Shown here: piece by piece, positions 1 to 11,430 of the stretch
How the letters are laid out: each line of letters opens with the position of its first letter
How positions within the stretch are numbered: position 1 is the stretch's first letter
Source: Cordylochernes scorpioides
Taxonomy: Eukaryota; Arthropoda; Arachnida; Pseudoscorpiones; Chernetidae
Length of the DNA stretch: 64,000 bases
Direction of reading: 5' to 3'
NCBI GenBank assembly: GCA_030710605.1
Contig: CP092876.1
Location: 68,014,115-68,078,114 of the forward strand
The notes under the pieces: model-generated
Seen by the model: only the letters and a program-made list of their open reading frames with translations
Told to the model about the DNA's origin: nothing
Databases searched by the model: none
Translations under genes and position numbers: made by a program

Positions 1-453
1 CGAGTTTCATCACTTTCTGGCCACTATTTCTTGGTGTTCCATTTTCAATGTCACGGAGTGTATATTCTCACTTCTATTATTCTATATATAAATTAGAGTA
101 TGTCTAAATGACGGGTAACAGCCGATTGCAAAAGACGTTACATTGTTAAATTGTATTGTTATTAACTATAAATATATATGGATGATGTGTAAGAAGTAAG
201 GATTTTTTTATCTCTCTATTAAATAATAACAATTTACAAATTTTATAATTTGAATTTAAATAATCAAAGTAATAAAGATAATTTTAATACAAAACTAAAC
301 TATAAAACTAAACAACTATTTATTTTTATAATTAATTTGGATTTAGCTTGCTAATCTAATCAAATCTACTTGATATAAATTATCATTCTCATCAGTTTAC
401 TCTTTAAATTTTAAATATAGAATCACTATTATATTTTTATTATATAGGTTTTA

Positions 454-483
<30 letters not shown>
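1..483. other. AT-rich intergenic stretch ending in a TA microsatellite
   Basis: No gene or recognisable element is visible. The stretch is very AT-rich, and a TA dinucleotide run at about 459-483 separates it from the repeated block that follows. Confidence 0.5.
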
Positions 484-484
<1 letters not shown>

Positions 485-2412
485 CTATATCATTATTATT
501 ATCATCATCATTTGAGTGTTTTTAAAACATTTAAAAAACATTACTGTTTAGCAACTCTTCTATAATAAGAGGACACTTTCTGTGTCAAAGGACAGTTTGG
601 CTCTGCAATTAGGTGTCCTTCACAGGGAGGTAGTTCTACTGTATATTTTTTAGATACAAATGATTTCGATTATATATTTTCACAGATTTGTGGTTGTAGC
701 TGAATGACAAGAGGCAGTAAGGAATGGTGGCCACATGTGGAGAACACACTTTGAAATCTTAGGTCCATCATGTTAAAATATTTTAAACGATTTTCAATAT
801 GCAAAAATAAATAATCTTCTCTGGTTTCTAAAGGCCCGGCTTGAAAAATATTTAAAAATTTTTATGTGGGGTCGTTTATAAAACGAAGTTGAACAACCCG
901 CCGGTTGACAGTTTCTACTTCTTAATCTAGATCATGTTTATCAAAATTTTTAATAATTCAGACTTTATATCTTGGTAAGATCCTATTTTAGCACAGCAAG
1001 GAAGTTGGTAAGAAGGCATTGAGTTAGTATTCACATCAACATGCCAATTTGATTTCAGCTCAATGGTTCGATCAAAATATTTTATATTTATGCGAGAAAA
1101 AATATGGGTTCAAAACTTTTGAGAACGATTATATTTTATGCTCAACACAATTTTTATTTTATATAATTATTATATGAAAGCGATTTTTATAATTTTGCAG
1201 ACATATATAAAAATAGAAAAACTTTTTTTTGCAAGCCGGATTTACACTCATGGACAAAACTTAAGGAAGTTTCACATTTTAATGTTGCGCCGGTCATTTT
1301 TTGTTATCTTGAGTGTCTTCAATAAAAGTCACTGCGTATCAAATATATTTCTGAGTTATTGTCTGAATCCCGATATACATGCTAAAAGGTACAACTTCCT
1401 TATGTTTCGCTTTATATATATGAACTGAAAGAAATTTTATATCGCTATAAAATTTAAATGATATTTTATCATTGTCCTTTATTACAAAATCTTCTATATA
1501 GATAATAGGCTAACAGAGTTTCCAGTTGTAAAGTTTGAAGCTATCTCCTGCAGAGATACTTAATTATAAATAGCCATCTATTGATATTCACCAAATTTTC
1601 CACCAAATTATTGTTTTTTTTTATTTTTCAAATGTTAATAAATTTATTCATTTTTAATTTATTGATTTTGCAATCGTAGATTTTTTTGCCTTCAAATGTT
1701 GCTCATCTTATTTGCTATTAATCTTATTTTTATATATTATCATCGAATTGTTTATTTTTAAAACCTGATATTTTTGTTTTCTGATTCCTTAGTAGCCCCG
1801 TAAATAAAGATATTTTGGTCCCTTTTCTGATTTAATTGTTGATTTCTTTCATATAGTTTTTTTTTTTGCAATAACTTTTTTTTTTTTCAGATAACAGCTA
1901 GAGTGGTCGAATATTGTTATAATTGTGAGTGTAGCTTTTGTTGCAGTCTTTGATTCAGCTTTTTTTCGTAGCTAGAGTTGTTTTATTCAATAATATATTT
2001 TTAGCTCCATTTTAAAGTATTTTATTATTTTCCCCCAATGTTCATATCTTTGGCAAATGCTTTTTTTTCTTGTTCCTACAGAATATATTATTATATTGTC
2101 TGGCCTAACTATTCAGCCCTGCATTTCCCTTTGGAAACTGTTGGTAGCTCATTAGAGATTAATGAAAAAGTGCTGAATTGCTTACCAAACAGGTAAGGTC
2201 TTTACATCCTTCCTTTCATTTTGAAGAGGCTTCAGTTACCACTAAGGTTGGCCTTTGCTATAACTATAAATAGAGCTCAAGGCCAAACCTTTGCCTGAGT
2301 AGGTATCTTGCTACGAATGCCTTTGTTTACACATTGAAAGCTTTATGTGGCTTTTTAACATGTGCGAACTTTGGATAGAATACGTTCAAATTTAACCCAC
2401 ATATATATATAA
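484..2412. repeat. Block R, copy 1, first segment
   Basis: This segment is nearly the same as 47530-47909 plus 51374-52930, and its first part also matches 23390-24208. No open reading frame is conserved between copies, so it is treated as non-coding repeat. It is the left part of a block of about 3.7 kb (without later insertions) that recurs three times in the window. It stops where a Helitron 3' end begins. Confidence 0.8.
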
Positions 2413-3112
2413 CTAGCGGATGTACCCGGCTTCGCCCGAGGTTTTACCCGAGTAAAGGTTTATCTAACGAACATTTGTTAAAACAATTCTCTTAAAAACT
2501 TATAAAAAAGTAAGATATATTTTGATAATTTAAAACTCGTAAATTTGAATCTCTCGATAAAGTGAACATTTGTTCCCGGTCCCTGTGTGCCGTGTCATCC
2601 TGAATTTAGTCTTTCCTAATTTTCTACATTACAGAATCATCGTTTTATCTAGTGAAAATTTTTTCCCGGGTTCTTGAAAAATACTCGATAAGTTGAAAAA
2701 AAATCAATATTAATTGGTTCCCTCGGTAATTGGAAGTTAAAGGAATAGTATCTTCGCCTTGAATTGTATCATTATTCTTGTCTCAAATAAATTGCCGTGT
2801 TATCCTGAGATAATCTTACTTTTGATAAATAATCTCTAAGATAATAAACTTAGTGATAATAAAACTTATAGATAAAAAACTTGTTAACATCGTCGCAATG
2901 TTGGCGCTGCTTGCGAGTTAAATCTACAAATCTGCAAATAACTCTAAGGATATTCATGAAATTATTTTTCATAAACCTTCCCGGGGATATACCTAATAAT
3001 ATCCCAAATTTTCACGGCGATTGGATGTATGGTTTTTGAATCTATAGAGTACACACACACAGACAGACATTCAATTTCATATATATATATATATATATAT
3101 ATTTTATATAGA
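2413..3112 (-). mobile_element. Non-autonomous Helitron, family 1
   Basis: Read on the minus strand, it ends with a GC-rich hairpin (CCGGGCGAAGCCGGG-like core) followed by CTAG at 2416-2413, the expected Helitron 3' terminus. The 5' side carries the family motif with GTCTGTCTG near 3060-3070 and a TC start that is blurred in a TA run near 3111. No coding capacity is seen. It sits inside block R; copy 3 lacks it at about 52930. Confidence 0.75.
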
Positions 3113-3351
3113 TATATATATATATATATGAATAAAACAAAGCATCAAGGGCTGCGTTTCTTTATTAAAACAAATATATTCGAGCTTTCGGGCACATACG
3201 CCCTTCTACAGGAATTAATAAACAATAATCCAACTAGTTTGAAATAATATTTATATTTAAATTTAACGTGCATATCCACGATACACGTGCATTTCAATTT
3301 GCAAGGTATCCCATCAGCCATGTGATATCTTATACTGTGAATGAATTATTT

Positions 3352-4215
3352 TTATCTTATTTTATTTAAGTCTATTGAATTATATGCTTCTGGTAAATCA
3401 ATTCTGCGATTTATACTGTTATATTGTTTGGACACTATTGCTTCAATTATTAATCTTTGAAATTTATTATTAATATTGTTATAATGTACTTTAGGTTCAT
3501 TTAAGTTAAATGTGTGTCCTGTTGAATTGGAGTGCTGTACTATTAATGATAATGGGTCATTTCTGTTTATGTTTCTTCTGTGTTCAATGATTCTATTATG
3601 CAATTTTCTTCCCGTTTCTCCTACATATTTGGCATTACAATTATTACATTCTATAGAATAAATTACCTCTTTTCTGCTTGATATATATTCAGTTTGCCTG
3701 TTTTTTGTAATCGGGTTTCTTAAGATATCTGATAAGTTGGGAGAGTTGCTATAAAAGGTTTTTATTCCATATTTATCTAGTGTTCTAGAAATGTGGATGG
3801 ATTTCGGGGAATATGGGATGTAACAATTCTGCCTATATATTTTAGTTTTTTGTGCTGACATGTTAGATGTGACCTGTGCCTGATAGAAATGTTTTAAAAT
3901 AAATGTTTTGGGATAACCAGCTGATGTCAAATTATTGATAACGGTTTGCGTTTCTTGCGTTTTGTATTGATTTAAAGAACAATGAGTATAAATTCTTTTA
4001 GTTAATGTTTTTACTGTGTTAATTTTATGACTAATGGGGCAGAATGAATAAAATTTTATATAATTGGGGGTGAATGAAGGTTTGTAGTAAACTGTTGTTT
4101 GCAATCTATTGTCTATTTTAATTATTTTAATATCTAAAAATGGCAATGTGCAATTATCTTCTTTTTCTATAGTGAAACGTAAGCTATTGTTATAATTGTT
4201 GAGTGAGGCTAAGAT
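3352..4215 (-). pseudogene. Penelope-like RT C-terminus plus GIY-YIG endonuclease fragment
   Basis: The longest frame starts at 4146 with MPFLDIKI, but the coding sense continues upstream in frame without a start to about 4215, so this is the 3' part of a larger ORF. The start PFLDIKI and the following VYYKP match the last RT motif region of Penelope-like elements. From about residue 160 the sequence VIYSIECNNCNAKYVGETGR, with R-x-x-EH further on, is the GIY-YIG nuclease with its CxxC insertion. The catalytic RT core (YxDD) is missing. It cannot act as a reverse transcriptase alone. The C-terminus ends at the normal stop, inside the inverted arm. Confidence 0.8.
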
Positions 4216-4227
4216 GTTGGGAATCTT

Positions 4228-4612
4228 AACTTAAATGAACCTAAAGTACATTATAACAATATTAATAATAAATTTCAAAGATTAATAATTGAAGCAATAG
4301 TGTCCAAACAATATAACAGTATAAATCGCAGAATTGATTTACCAGAAGCATATAATTCAATAGACTTAAATAAAATAAGATAAAAATAATTCATTCACAG
4401 TATAAGATATCACATGGCTGATGGGATACCTTGCAAATTGAAATGCACGTGTATCGTGGATATGCACGTTAAATTTAAATATAAATATTATTTCAAACTA
4501 GTTGGATTATTGTTTATTAATTCCTGTAGAAGGGCGTATGTGCCCGAAAGCTCGAATATATTTGTTTTAATAAAGAAACGCAGCCCTTGATGCTTTGTTT
4601 TATTCATATATA
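4228..4612 (+). repeat. Inverted duplicate of the Penelope-like 3' end
   Basis: This arm is the reverse complement of about 3123-3509, including the last codons of the GIY-YIG ORF and the 3' non-coding end. It gives a head-to-head pair with about 720 bp of single-copy sequence between the arms. Confidence 0.85.
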
Positions 4613-4767
4613 AATCTTACAGGGCTTTTTCAATTGATATATATATATATATATATATATATAGACTAGAAATGTAGTTTTTAATGAGAACTTTTAGGTG
4701 AATTTATTCCTTCAATATGAGGTCATATCTGTATTATAGTTTGTTGCTTGCAATTTTTTATTTCAAA
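4613..4767. repeat. Block R, copy 1, second segment
   Basis: After a TA run the block R sequence resumes (compare 52930-53037) and is interrupted again at 4768 by the next Helitron. Confidence 0.7.
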
Positions 4768-5070
4768 CTAGCGGACGTACCCGGCTTCGCCCAGGTTTTA
4801 CCCGAGTAAAGGTTTGTCTAACGAATCTCTCGATAAAGTGAACATTTTTTCCCGGTCTCTTTAAAAATACTCGATAAGTTGAATAAAATCAATATTAATT
4901 GGTTCCCTCGGTAATTGGAAGTTAAAGGAATAGTATCTTGCCTTAAAATTGTATCTTTATTCTTGTCTCAAATAAATTGACGTGTCATCCTGAATTTCGT
5001 CTTTCCTAATTTTCTACATTACAAAATCATCGTATCATCATGATAATATTTAGAGCAGATTGTTGAATTA

Positions 5071-5936
5071 TCTATATATATAAAATTGAATGTCAGTCTG
5101 TATGTTTGTCTGTACTCTATAGATTCAAAAACCATACATCCAATCGCCGTGAAATTTTGGGATATTATTAGGTATATCACCGGGAAGGTTTTTGAAAAAT
5201 AATTTCATGCATATCTTGAATATCTTTAGAGTTATTTGCAGATTTGTAGATTTAACTCGCAAGCAGCGCCCCCATTGTGACGATGATAACAAGTTTTCTT
5301 ATCACTAAGTTTGTTATCTATATATATAAAATTGAATGCCTGTCTGTCTGTCTGTTTGTCTGTACTCTATAGATTCAAAAACCATACATCCAATCGCCGT
5401 GAAATTTTGGGATATTATTAGGTATATCACCGGGAAGGTTTTTGAAAAATAATTTCATGAATATCTTGAATATCCTTAGAGTTATTTGCAGATTTGTATA
5501 TTTAACTCGCAAGCAGCGCCCCCATTGTGACGATGATAACAAGTTTTCTTATCACTAAGTTTGTTATCTTAAATATTATTTATCAAAAGTAAGATTATCT
5601 CAGGATGACACGGCAATGTGACACGAGAAAAAATGTTCACTAGATAAAACTATGATTTTCTAATGTAGAAAATTAGGAAAGACAAAATTCAGGATGACAC
5701 GGCCCACAGGGACCGGGAAAAAAAATGTTCACTTTATCGAGAGATTCAAATTTACGAGTTTCAAATTATCAAAATATATCTTTTTTTTCAATAAGTTTTT
5801 AGAGAATTGTTTTAACAAATGTTCGCTAGACAAACCTTTACTCGGGTAAAACCCCGGGCGAAGCCGAGTACGTTTTATAAGTTTATAGAGAATTGTTTTA
5901 ACAAATGTTCGTTAGACAAACATTCACTCGGGTAAA
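5071..5936 (+). mobile_element. Nested plus-strand Helitron with duplicated 5' end and no CTAG
   Basis: It starts with TC at 5071 after GAATTA. The uninterrupted sequence is seen at about 6714-6735. The first 246 bp occur twice in tandem (5071-5316 and 5317-5562). The 3' side carries one hairpin near 5852-5870 and stops at about 5936 inside the second subterminal segment, without the usual terminal hairpin and CTAG, yet host sequence resumes directly at the A|T site. Confidence 0.65.
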
Positions 5937-6249
5937 TAACAAATAAATTAGAATATTTATCTTGATTATTTTCAGGCGAAAGTTATTTCAAAAATTTTAT
6001 TTGCTAGAAACCTTCCCAGTACTATACTAAATAACTTCCCAAAGTTTCATGGCGTTCCAATGAGTTGTTTGGTCAGGCATAAAGGACAGACAGACACACG
6101 TACACTAATATTTATATATATACTAGCGGATGTACCCGGCTTCGCCCGGGTTTTACCCGAGTAAAGGATTGTCTAACGAATCTCTCGATAAAGTAAACAT
6201 TTTTTCCCGGTCCCTTGATAAATACTCGATAAGTTGAATAAAATCAATA

Positions 6250-6542
6250 TATACACATAGTCAAATTATCGTGTGTTGAATTAATGAGGTTTTATTGTAT
6301 ATATAAAATAGTTTCTCACCTCGAAATTATTTTGTTTTTGGTATATATTTTACTTATTTCATCACCTATTACATTAATTTTCTACATTTTTGCACTGTGC
6401 TGTCTAATATGTTGTTTTTCTTTTAAGGTTTGTTTTTTATGATATGATTGCATTTCTATTTTGATATAAAAATATATAAGATTCATTTTGTCTCCTCTCT
6501 TATTGTAAAGACGTTGCTGTATCACCTCATAAGCATAAATAA
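6250..6542. repeat. Fragment of block R inside a Helitron
   Basis: About 230 bp (6262-6490) match 7419-7648 with only a handful of differences by eye. The copy interrupts a Helitron sequence that is continuous in other copies. It looks like local sequence captured by the Helitron or used as repair filler. Confidence 0.65.
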
Positions 6543-6920
6543 AAAATCAATATTAATTAGTTCCCTCGGTAATTGGAAGTTAACGGAATGGTATCTTGCC
6601 TTGGAATTGTATCATTATTATTGTCTCAAAATAAATTGCCGTGTCATCCTGAATTCTGCCTTTCCTAATTTTCTAAATTACATAATCATCGTATCATCAT
6701 TATAATATTTAGAGCAGATTGTTGAATTATAACAGATAAATTAGAATATTTATCTTGATTATTTTTAGGCGAAAAGTTATTTCAAAAATTTTATTTGCTA
6801 GAAACCTTCCCAGTACTATACTAAATAACTTCCCAAAGTTTCATGGCTTTCCAATGAGTGATTTAGTCAGGCATAAAGGACACACACACACATACATTCA
6901 TTTATATATATATAGATAGA

Positions 6921-7771
6921 TTAATTTATATGACCTTTTACCATTGCCTATAGTTTCTCACCTGAAAGGTTTTTTTGTATTATTTGTTAGCTAATAAACT
7001 ATTTTCAATTATTTTTATTTTTGGTATTTCCTCCATTTAATCATTATTTTATACATTAATTTTCTGCATTTATGCACTGGATACAATTGAATTTGGTCAT
7101 ATTACCTTGTTTAACTAGAAATTTAGTTTTTATTTTGGTCCTCTGAATAAATTTATCCTTTTACATGTTTTCTTATCTGCAATATAGTTGTGCTGTTTGC
7201 AATTTTATTTTCTAATTTATTAAATTTTCTTTGTCACTTTAAAAATAACTTTCTACTTTGAATATATTTATTTAAATTTTCACCAATTCCTCTAGTTTCT
7301 TAACTGAAATTACTTACTAAACAGGAGTCAGTGTTTTCTCAATTTTAAAATAGTCAAATTATCGATAGTGTCGAATTACAGTTTATAATTCGAATTTTGG
7401 CCGTATGTCTAGACATCAACACATAGTCAAATTATCGTGTGTTTAATTAATGAGGTTTTATTGTATATATAAAATAGTTTCTCACCTCGAAATTATTTTG
7501 TTTTTGGTATATATTTTACTTATTTCATCACCTATTACATTAATTTTCTACATTTTTGCACTGTGCTGTCTAATATGTTGTTTTTCTTTTAAGGTTTGTT
7601 TTTGATGATATGATTGCATTTTTATTTTGATATAAAAATATATAAGATCTGACTGAATGCATACACTTCACTTAGAAAGTACTTTTACTCATCGTTATAC
7701 TTGATATGCTGCCTCTAGAAAATCATATTATTCCCATTGCAATTTTCAAGCCACCATCTATAATCTTAATA
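6921..7771. repeat. Block R, copy 1, third segment
   Basis: This matches 53038-53886. No coding frame is conserved. It ends at the TA target of the Tigger insertion. Confidence 0.75.
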
Positions 7772-9914
7772 CAGTCTACTTTCGTTATAACGCCACTCGA
7801 TATAACGCCACCCTCGCCTTACGCCGCTTTTTCGTATTGTCCCAATCGACATCAATGTATTTTTCTCGATATAACGCCACTCCCTCGCTGTTCGCCTTCC
7901 GCCGCTGATTTTTCGTATCCCAAGTAGCAAAACCACTCGTTATAGCGCCGCTCACAACGTCCCTCACCCCCCCCCCCCGCTCCCCCTTCTTGCATTTTTT
8001 TACGCCAACGGCGCCGGACTTTGTTTGCTGTTGACACAACAGATAACAGATTGTGTGAACAGCCAGAAGACCCTTTTCCTGCTTGTTCCTGGGACATACA
8101 CAGTCGCTTCATCCTTTGCTAACGTCAACACAACAACTTTATTGTCGTATCATGAGTTCCCAAAAGCGTAAACGTGAGTCGATCACCATCGAAAAGAAGA
8201 AGGAGATATGCCAGTTGGCAAGAAATAACCCTACGATGTCGAAGAATGAGATTGGAAAACGTTTCTCAGTTTCTCACTTCCACGAACAACTGTACAACTG
8301 TCCGTAATATTCTCACTCAGGCTGAGAAGTGGGAAAATTATAGTGTTGTTTCTTCAAAGAGACAAAGAGTCGGAAAATTTAGTGACTTGGAAGACGCTCT
8401 CTTCAACTGGTTTACCCAAAAGCGTGCCAATAATATTATTATTACTGATGATCTCTTAAGAGAAAAGGCCAAAAAACTTGGCGAGCATTTGGACGTACCA
8501 GAAAATTTCGCGTACAGCAGTGGGTGGCTGCAGCGATTTAAAGGGAGATTCCATATTTCGCAACGACGGCTCTGTGGTGAAGGCGCATCGATTTCTCCAG
8601 CTATCATTGATGAACATCTTGCAAATTTGAACAGTATTCTGGCGAACTCCGGATATGATCCAGCTAACATATACAATGCAGACGAAACAGGATTATTTTT
8701 TCAGCTCATTCCTGACCGAACACTTGCTCACAAAGATGAAAACTGCCGTGGTGTCAAAAGGATGAAGCAACGAATCACTGTTCTACTGTGCTGCAACTCT
8801 ACTTGAACAGACAAGCGGCGATTGCTGATTATTGGAAAATCGGCAAAGCCTCGATGCTTCAGAAACTTTAGTCCACACTTCTACTGCACTTACACATCTA
8901 ACAGCAAAGCATGGATGACCTCTAGCATCTTTCAAGAATGGCTACTGCAGTTCAACAAGCAGCTTGTCTCTGAAGGACGTCGTATCCTACTGTTGTTAGA
9001 TAAAGTCTCACTGCGTCCCTAATGATGGTCTCAGCAACATAAAGATACACTTAATTCCACCAAATATGACTGCCAGTCTGCAACCACTGGATAGTGGCAT
9101 CATCAAAAGTTTCAAGGCTCAATATCGCAAGTTTCAACTCCAGAAAATGGTGGAATTGGCGGATGCCCATCTACCCACAGAATTACGTCTGGATTACGCT
9201 GTGCGCTATTGTAAAATGGCTTGGGATTCTGTGAGCCCTGATTCCATCAGCAACTGCTGGGATCACACATATTCGCTTCACTTCTACTGCTGCAGTTGAG
9301 CCTCTTAATTATGGAAATCTGCTCGATCGCATTCGCGACATCTTCGCTCTTACACCAGAGAATTTGATGACTGAAAGGGAGTTTCAACTGGTTGATGATT
9401 CCCAGGAGGCGGAAATGAAGCTAACAGATGACAATTTTCTGGTGTCCACTGTTACAGCGAAAGAAGAACTTGGCGAGGATGATGATGCAACAGTGACCCA
9501 GCGCCTACCATCGTTAAGGGAAGCCAGAACAGCTGCTGAGACAGTTTTGTTGTTTCTTGAGCACTCCAAGAGAGCAACATCTGACGACGTCAATCTATCT
9601 GCGGATTTGTTACGCCGTGTCTATGCCATAAGTGAGGGAGGGAAAACACAAGTTGTGATCACATACTTCTTCAAGAAAATGTAATTACTTTTTAATGAAT
9701 AAAAATAAATTAATTATTACAATTTGTCATATTAATTAATTAATGCCGGCATTCTATATATTGACTTAGGTTATAAGTTGTTTTAGTAATTGTTATAAAT
9801 AATTTATTGTATCTTTAAATTTCACATTTTAAACGTGTTCGATACAACGCCACCCTCGCCTTACGCCGCTTTTTTGCAAAATCCGGATGGTGGCGTTATA
9901 ACGAGAGTAGACTG
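7772..9914 (+). mobile_element. Tigger/pogo-type DNA transposon
   Basis: The ends are inverted repeats beginning CAGTCTACT, followed by TCGTTATAACGCCAC, with small differences between sides. The insertion is flanked by TA at 7770-7771 and 9915-9916. The paralogous block at 53885-53886 has a single TA and no transposon. The 2143-bp interior encodes a broken pogo-family transposase. A run of 13 C lies near 7967-7979, between the left TIR and the gene. Confidence 0.92.
8152..9684 (+). pseudogene. Tigger/pogo-family DDE transposase, inactivated
   Basis: The start ATG at 8152 opens a CENP-B-type N-terminal helix-turn-helix (SSQKRKRES, then KKKEICQLARNNP). A frameshift near 8260-8290 moves the reading to the next frame, where a CENP-B-type DNA-binding domain (LEDALFNWFTQKRA, SGWLQRFKGRF) and the first catalytic Asp (NADETGLFF, about 8681) follow. 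A stop lies at about 8804. The second Asp region reads LLLLDK where the family has DN. The third Asp lies in LQPLDSGIIKSFK at about 9080. The acidic C-terminal tail reads open at 9364-9684. Several frame breaks make it non-functional. Family role: cut-and-paste transposition through the TIRs. Confidence 0.9.
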
Positions 9915-9937
9915 TATGTCTATACAGGCCCTTCTGG

Positions 9938-9971
9938 TAAACCCGGGGCGTTGCCCGGGTCACTCTGCTAG
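9938..9971 (+). mobile_element. Helitron-type 3' terminus on the plus strand
   Basis: The hairpin CCCGGGGCGTTGCCCGGG followed by CTAG at 9968-9971 is a Helitron 3' end in plus orientation. The same terminus, slightly decayed, is at 53910-53944. In block R it faces the minus-strand terminus at the other end of the block (47251). The stretch 9972-10169 holds no recognised gene. Confidence 0.6.
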
Positions 9972-10169
9972 CAATATATATAAATATAAATTTTTAATCG
10001 ATAGAGGGCAGTACAAGAAAGAAAGAGTCATTATTTTTATATATTTTTAAAAATAAAAATGCAAGAACCTTAAAGTCTCACAAACTTTGCTTACATTAGA
10101 AATACCAATAAACTAATGTTAAGTATTCAATAGTGAATAGTTTGAACAAATATTAAATGCCCTTAAAAG

Positions 10170-10345
10170 TTGGTGGACGAGTGGGTAACACCCTCGATTC
10201 CCGACAATCATGAACCGGGATTGAATCTAGCGTTAACATTTTGTTTAATATGTGAATAACCTTCACATATTATTCATTGTTCAATTATCATGAACTAGGT
10301 TGCTCTTGCTGAGCGGTACCTATTTATGTGAATTTGAACCAGAAC
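10170..10345 (+). mobile_element. tRNA-derived SINE, copy a
   Basis: The head has a Pol III A-box-like TGGACGAGTGGG and a B-box-like GGGATTGAATC. The body has a perfect 10-bp hairpin (AATATGTGAA / TTCACATATT). The tail resembles the 3' end of the LINEs in this window (CTAGGTTGCTCT, GAGCGGTACCTA). The same SINE is at 16982, 26876 and 54139. Confidence 0.8.
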
Positions 10346-10394
10346 CTGAGAAAGTAGAAGAATAAATTCGAGTCCCACGCGAAAACCCCGAACC

Positions 10395-11430
10395 ATGGAA
10401 GACCTCCCTGCACCAGAAGCCCCCAACAATAATTTTACCAACCCCAAATACCGGTAGGTACCCGTAAATATTCAATTTGGAAACTTCCAGAATGTCCAGA
10501 ATTAAAAAATGAAGAAGATTCTCAAGCTTTGAAGAAATACTCCGGCGCGGTCGAAACCACCTTTACCGAGCTAATAAATTTTATTGACTTTTACGAAAGG
10601 GAACTGTGCGAACTGCGCTCAAACTACCTAGATCACAATACTACAAAAGCTCCCGCGAAGCGCCCAAGAGAAAAATCACCAATAGCCGCAAAAGAAACAA
10701 CAACGCAAAAAACAACCAGGTGCTCCAACCAAAGGTCACAAGGTAATCCTGAGCCAAAATTACAAAATAAACAGCCAGAGAAACCTCATGAAGCAGAAAC
10801 AATCGAAATGGAAATCGAAGTAGCACCAAACAAAAGCCAGAATTTTACACATCAGGTCAATACATCAACGTTCAGACTCACACAACATCAGAATACCGGA
10901 CAGCTACCAAGTGGCTGGAAGATCGCCACTACACCTTCCATTTCAAGATCCTAGACGACGAAAAGTGCCTTAGAGTGGTCGTCAGAGGTCTCAACCGCTG
11001 CATCACCATCCCCGAAATACAAGAGGATCTGGAAAACAAGGGATTCGAGATGTCCAAACTTGCAAGATTACGAAATTCAAGAACAAAGGAGGAGCTACCA
11101 CTAATCCAGGTAACCCTTCCTAAGACTGCAAGCAATAAAGAAATTTACAATATCACAGATCTATGCGACATGAAGTGCAACGTCGAAGCTTACAGGGCTC
11201 CCAAAGGCCCCGGACAATGCCATAGGTGCCAAAACTTTGGGCACTCTCAGTTTGAATGCAGGGAAACTCCCAAATGTGTAAAATGTGGAGAAAATCATTT
11301 CACATCCGAATGCACCAAAGAAAAAGAAGCCCCACCTAAATGTGCAAACTGCCAGGGTCAGCACACAGCAAGTTGGCGTGGTTGCCCACTATGCAGAAAG
11401 ATAAATAGAGTGCCCCAAACTCAAAACGAA
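10395..11430 (+). pseudogene. LINE ORF1 (Gag-like nucleic-acid-binding protein), broken
   Basis: The ATG at 10395 begins MEDLPAPEAP, as in the intact ORF1, and the frame shifts by about 10450. A deletion between about 10840 and 10860 removes the central part. From 10975 the frame holds the end of the PRE_C2HC-like region and three CCHC knuckles (CHRCQNFGHSQFEC, CVKCGENHFTSEC, CANCQGQHTASWRGC). The protein family binds element RNA. After residues matching RVPQTQ, the rest of ORF1 and the start of ORF2 are deleted. Confidence 0.88.

Larger units (their letters stand above)
3123..4612 (-). mobile_element. Penelope-like element with inverted 3' ends (foldback)
   Basis: The minus-strand coding relic at 3352-4146 has an RT C-terminus followed by a GIY-YIG endonuclease, the domain order of Penelope-like elements. 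The 3' part at 3123-3509 is present again in inverted orientation at 4228-4612, so both outer ends are 3' ends of the element. TA runs flank it. The inverted arms, about 385 bp each, match almost perfectly by eye. The element is 5'-truncated and lies just beside the Helitron at 2413-3112. Confidence 0.8.
4768..6920 (-). mobile_element. Composite Helitron insertion (two tandem Helitrons plus a nested one)
   Basis: CTAG lies at 4768-4771 (minus-strand 3' end) and the 5' dinucleotide TC at 6920-6919. Copy 3 of block R keeps the uninterrupted site at 53037/53038, between CAAA and TTAA, which fits the A|T target rule of Helitrons. A second CTAG with hairpin at 6123-6126 shows that two minus-strand Helitrons stand head to tail (about 4768-6120 and 6123-6920). 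No protein is encoded. Confidence 0.8.

Noticed and set aside
1138-1428. 96-codon frame in block R and its relatives near 51678
   Set aside because: The frame is not conserved between the block copies and the peptide is low-complexity.
3029-3247. 72-codon frame over the TA run at the Penelope-like border
   Set aside because: It is made of microsatellite (Tyr-Ile repeats) and the inverted arm.
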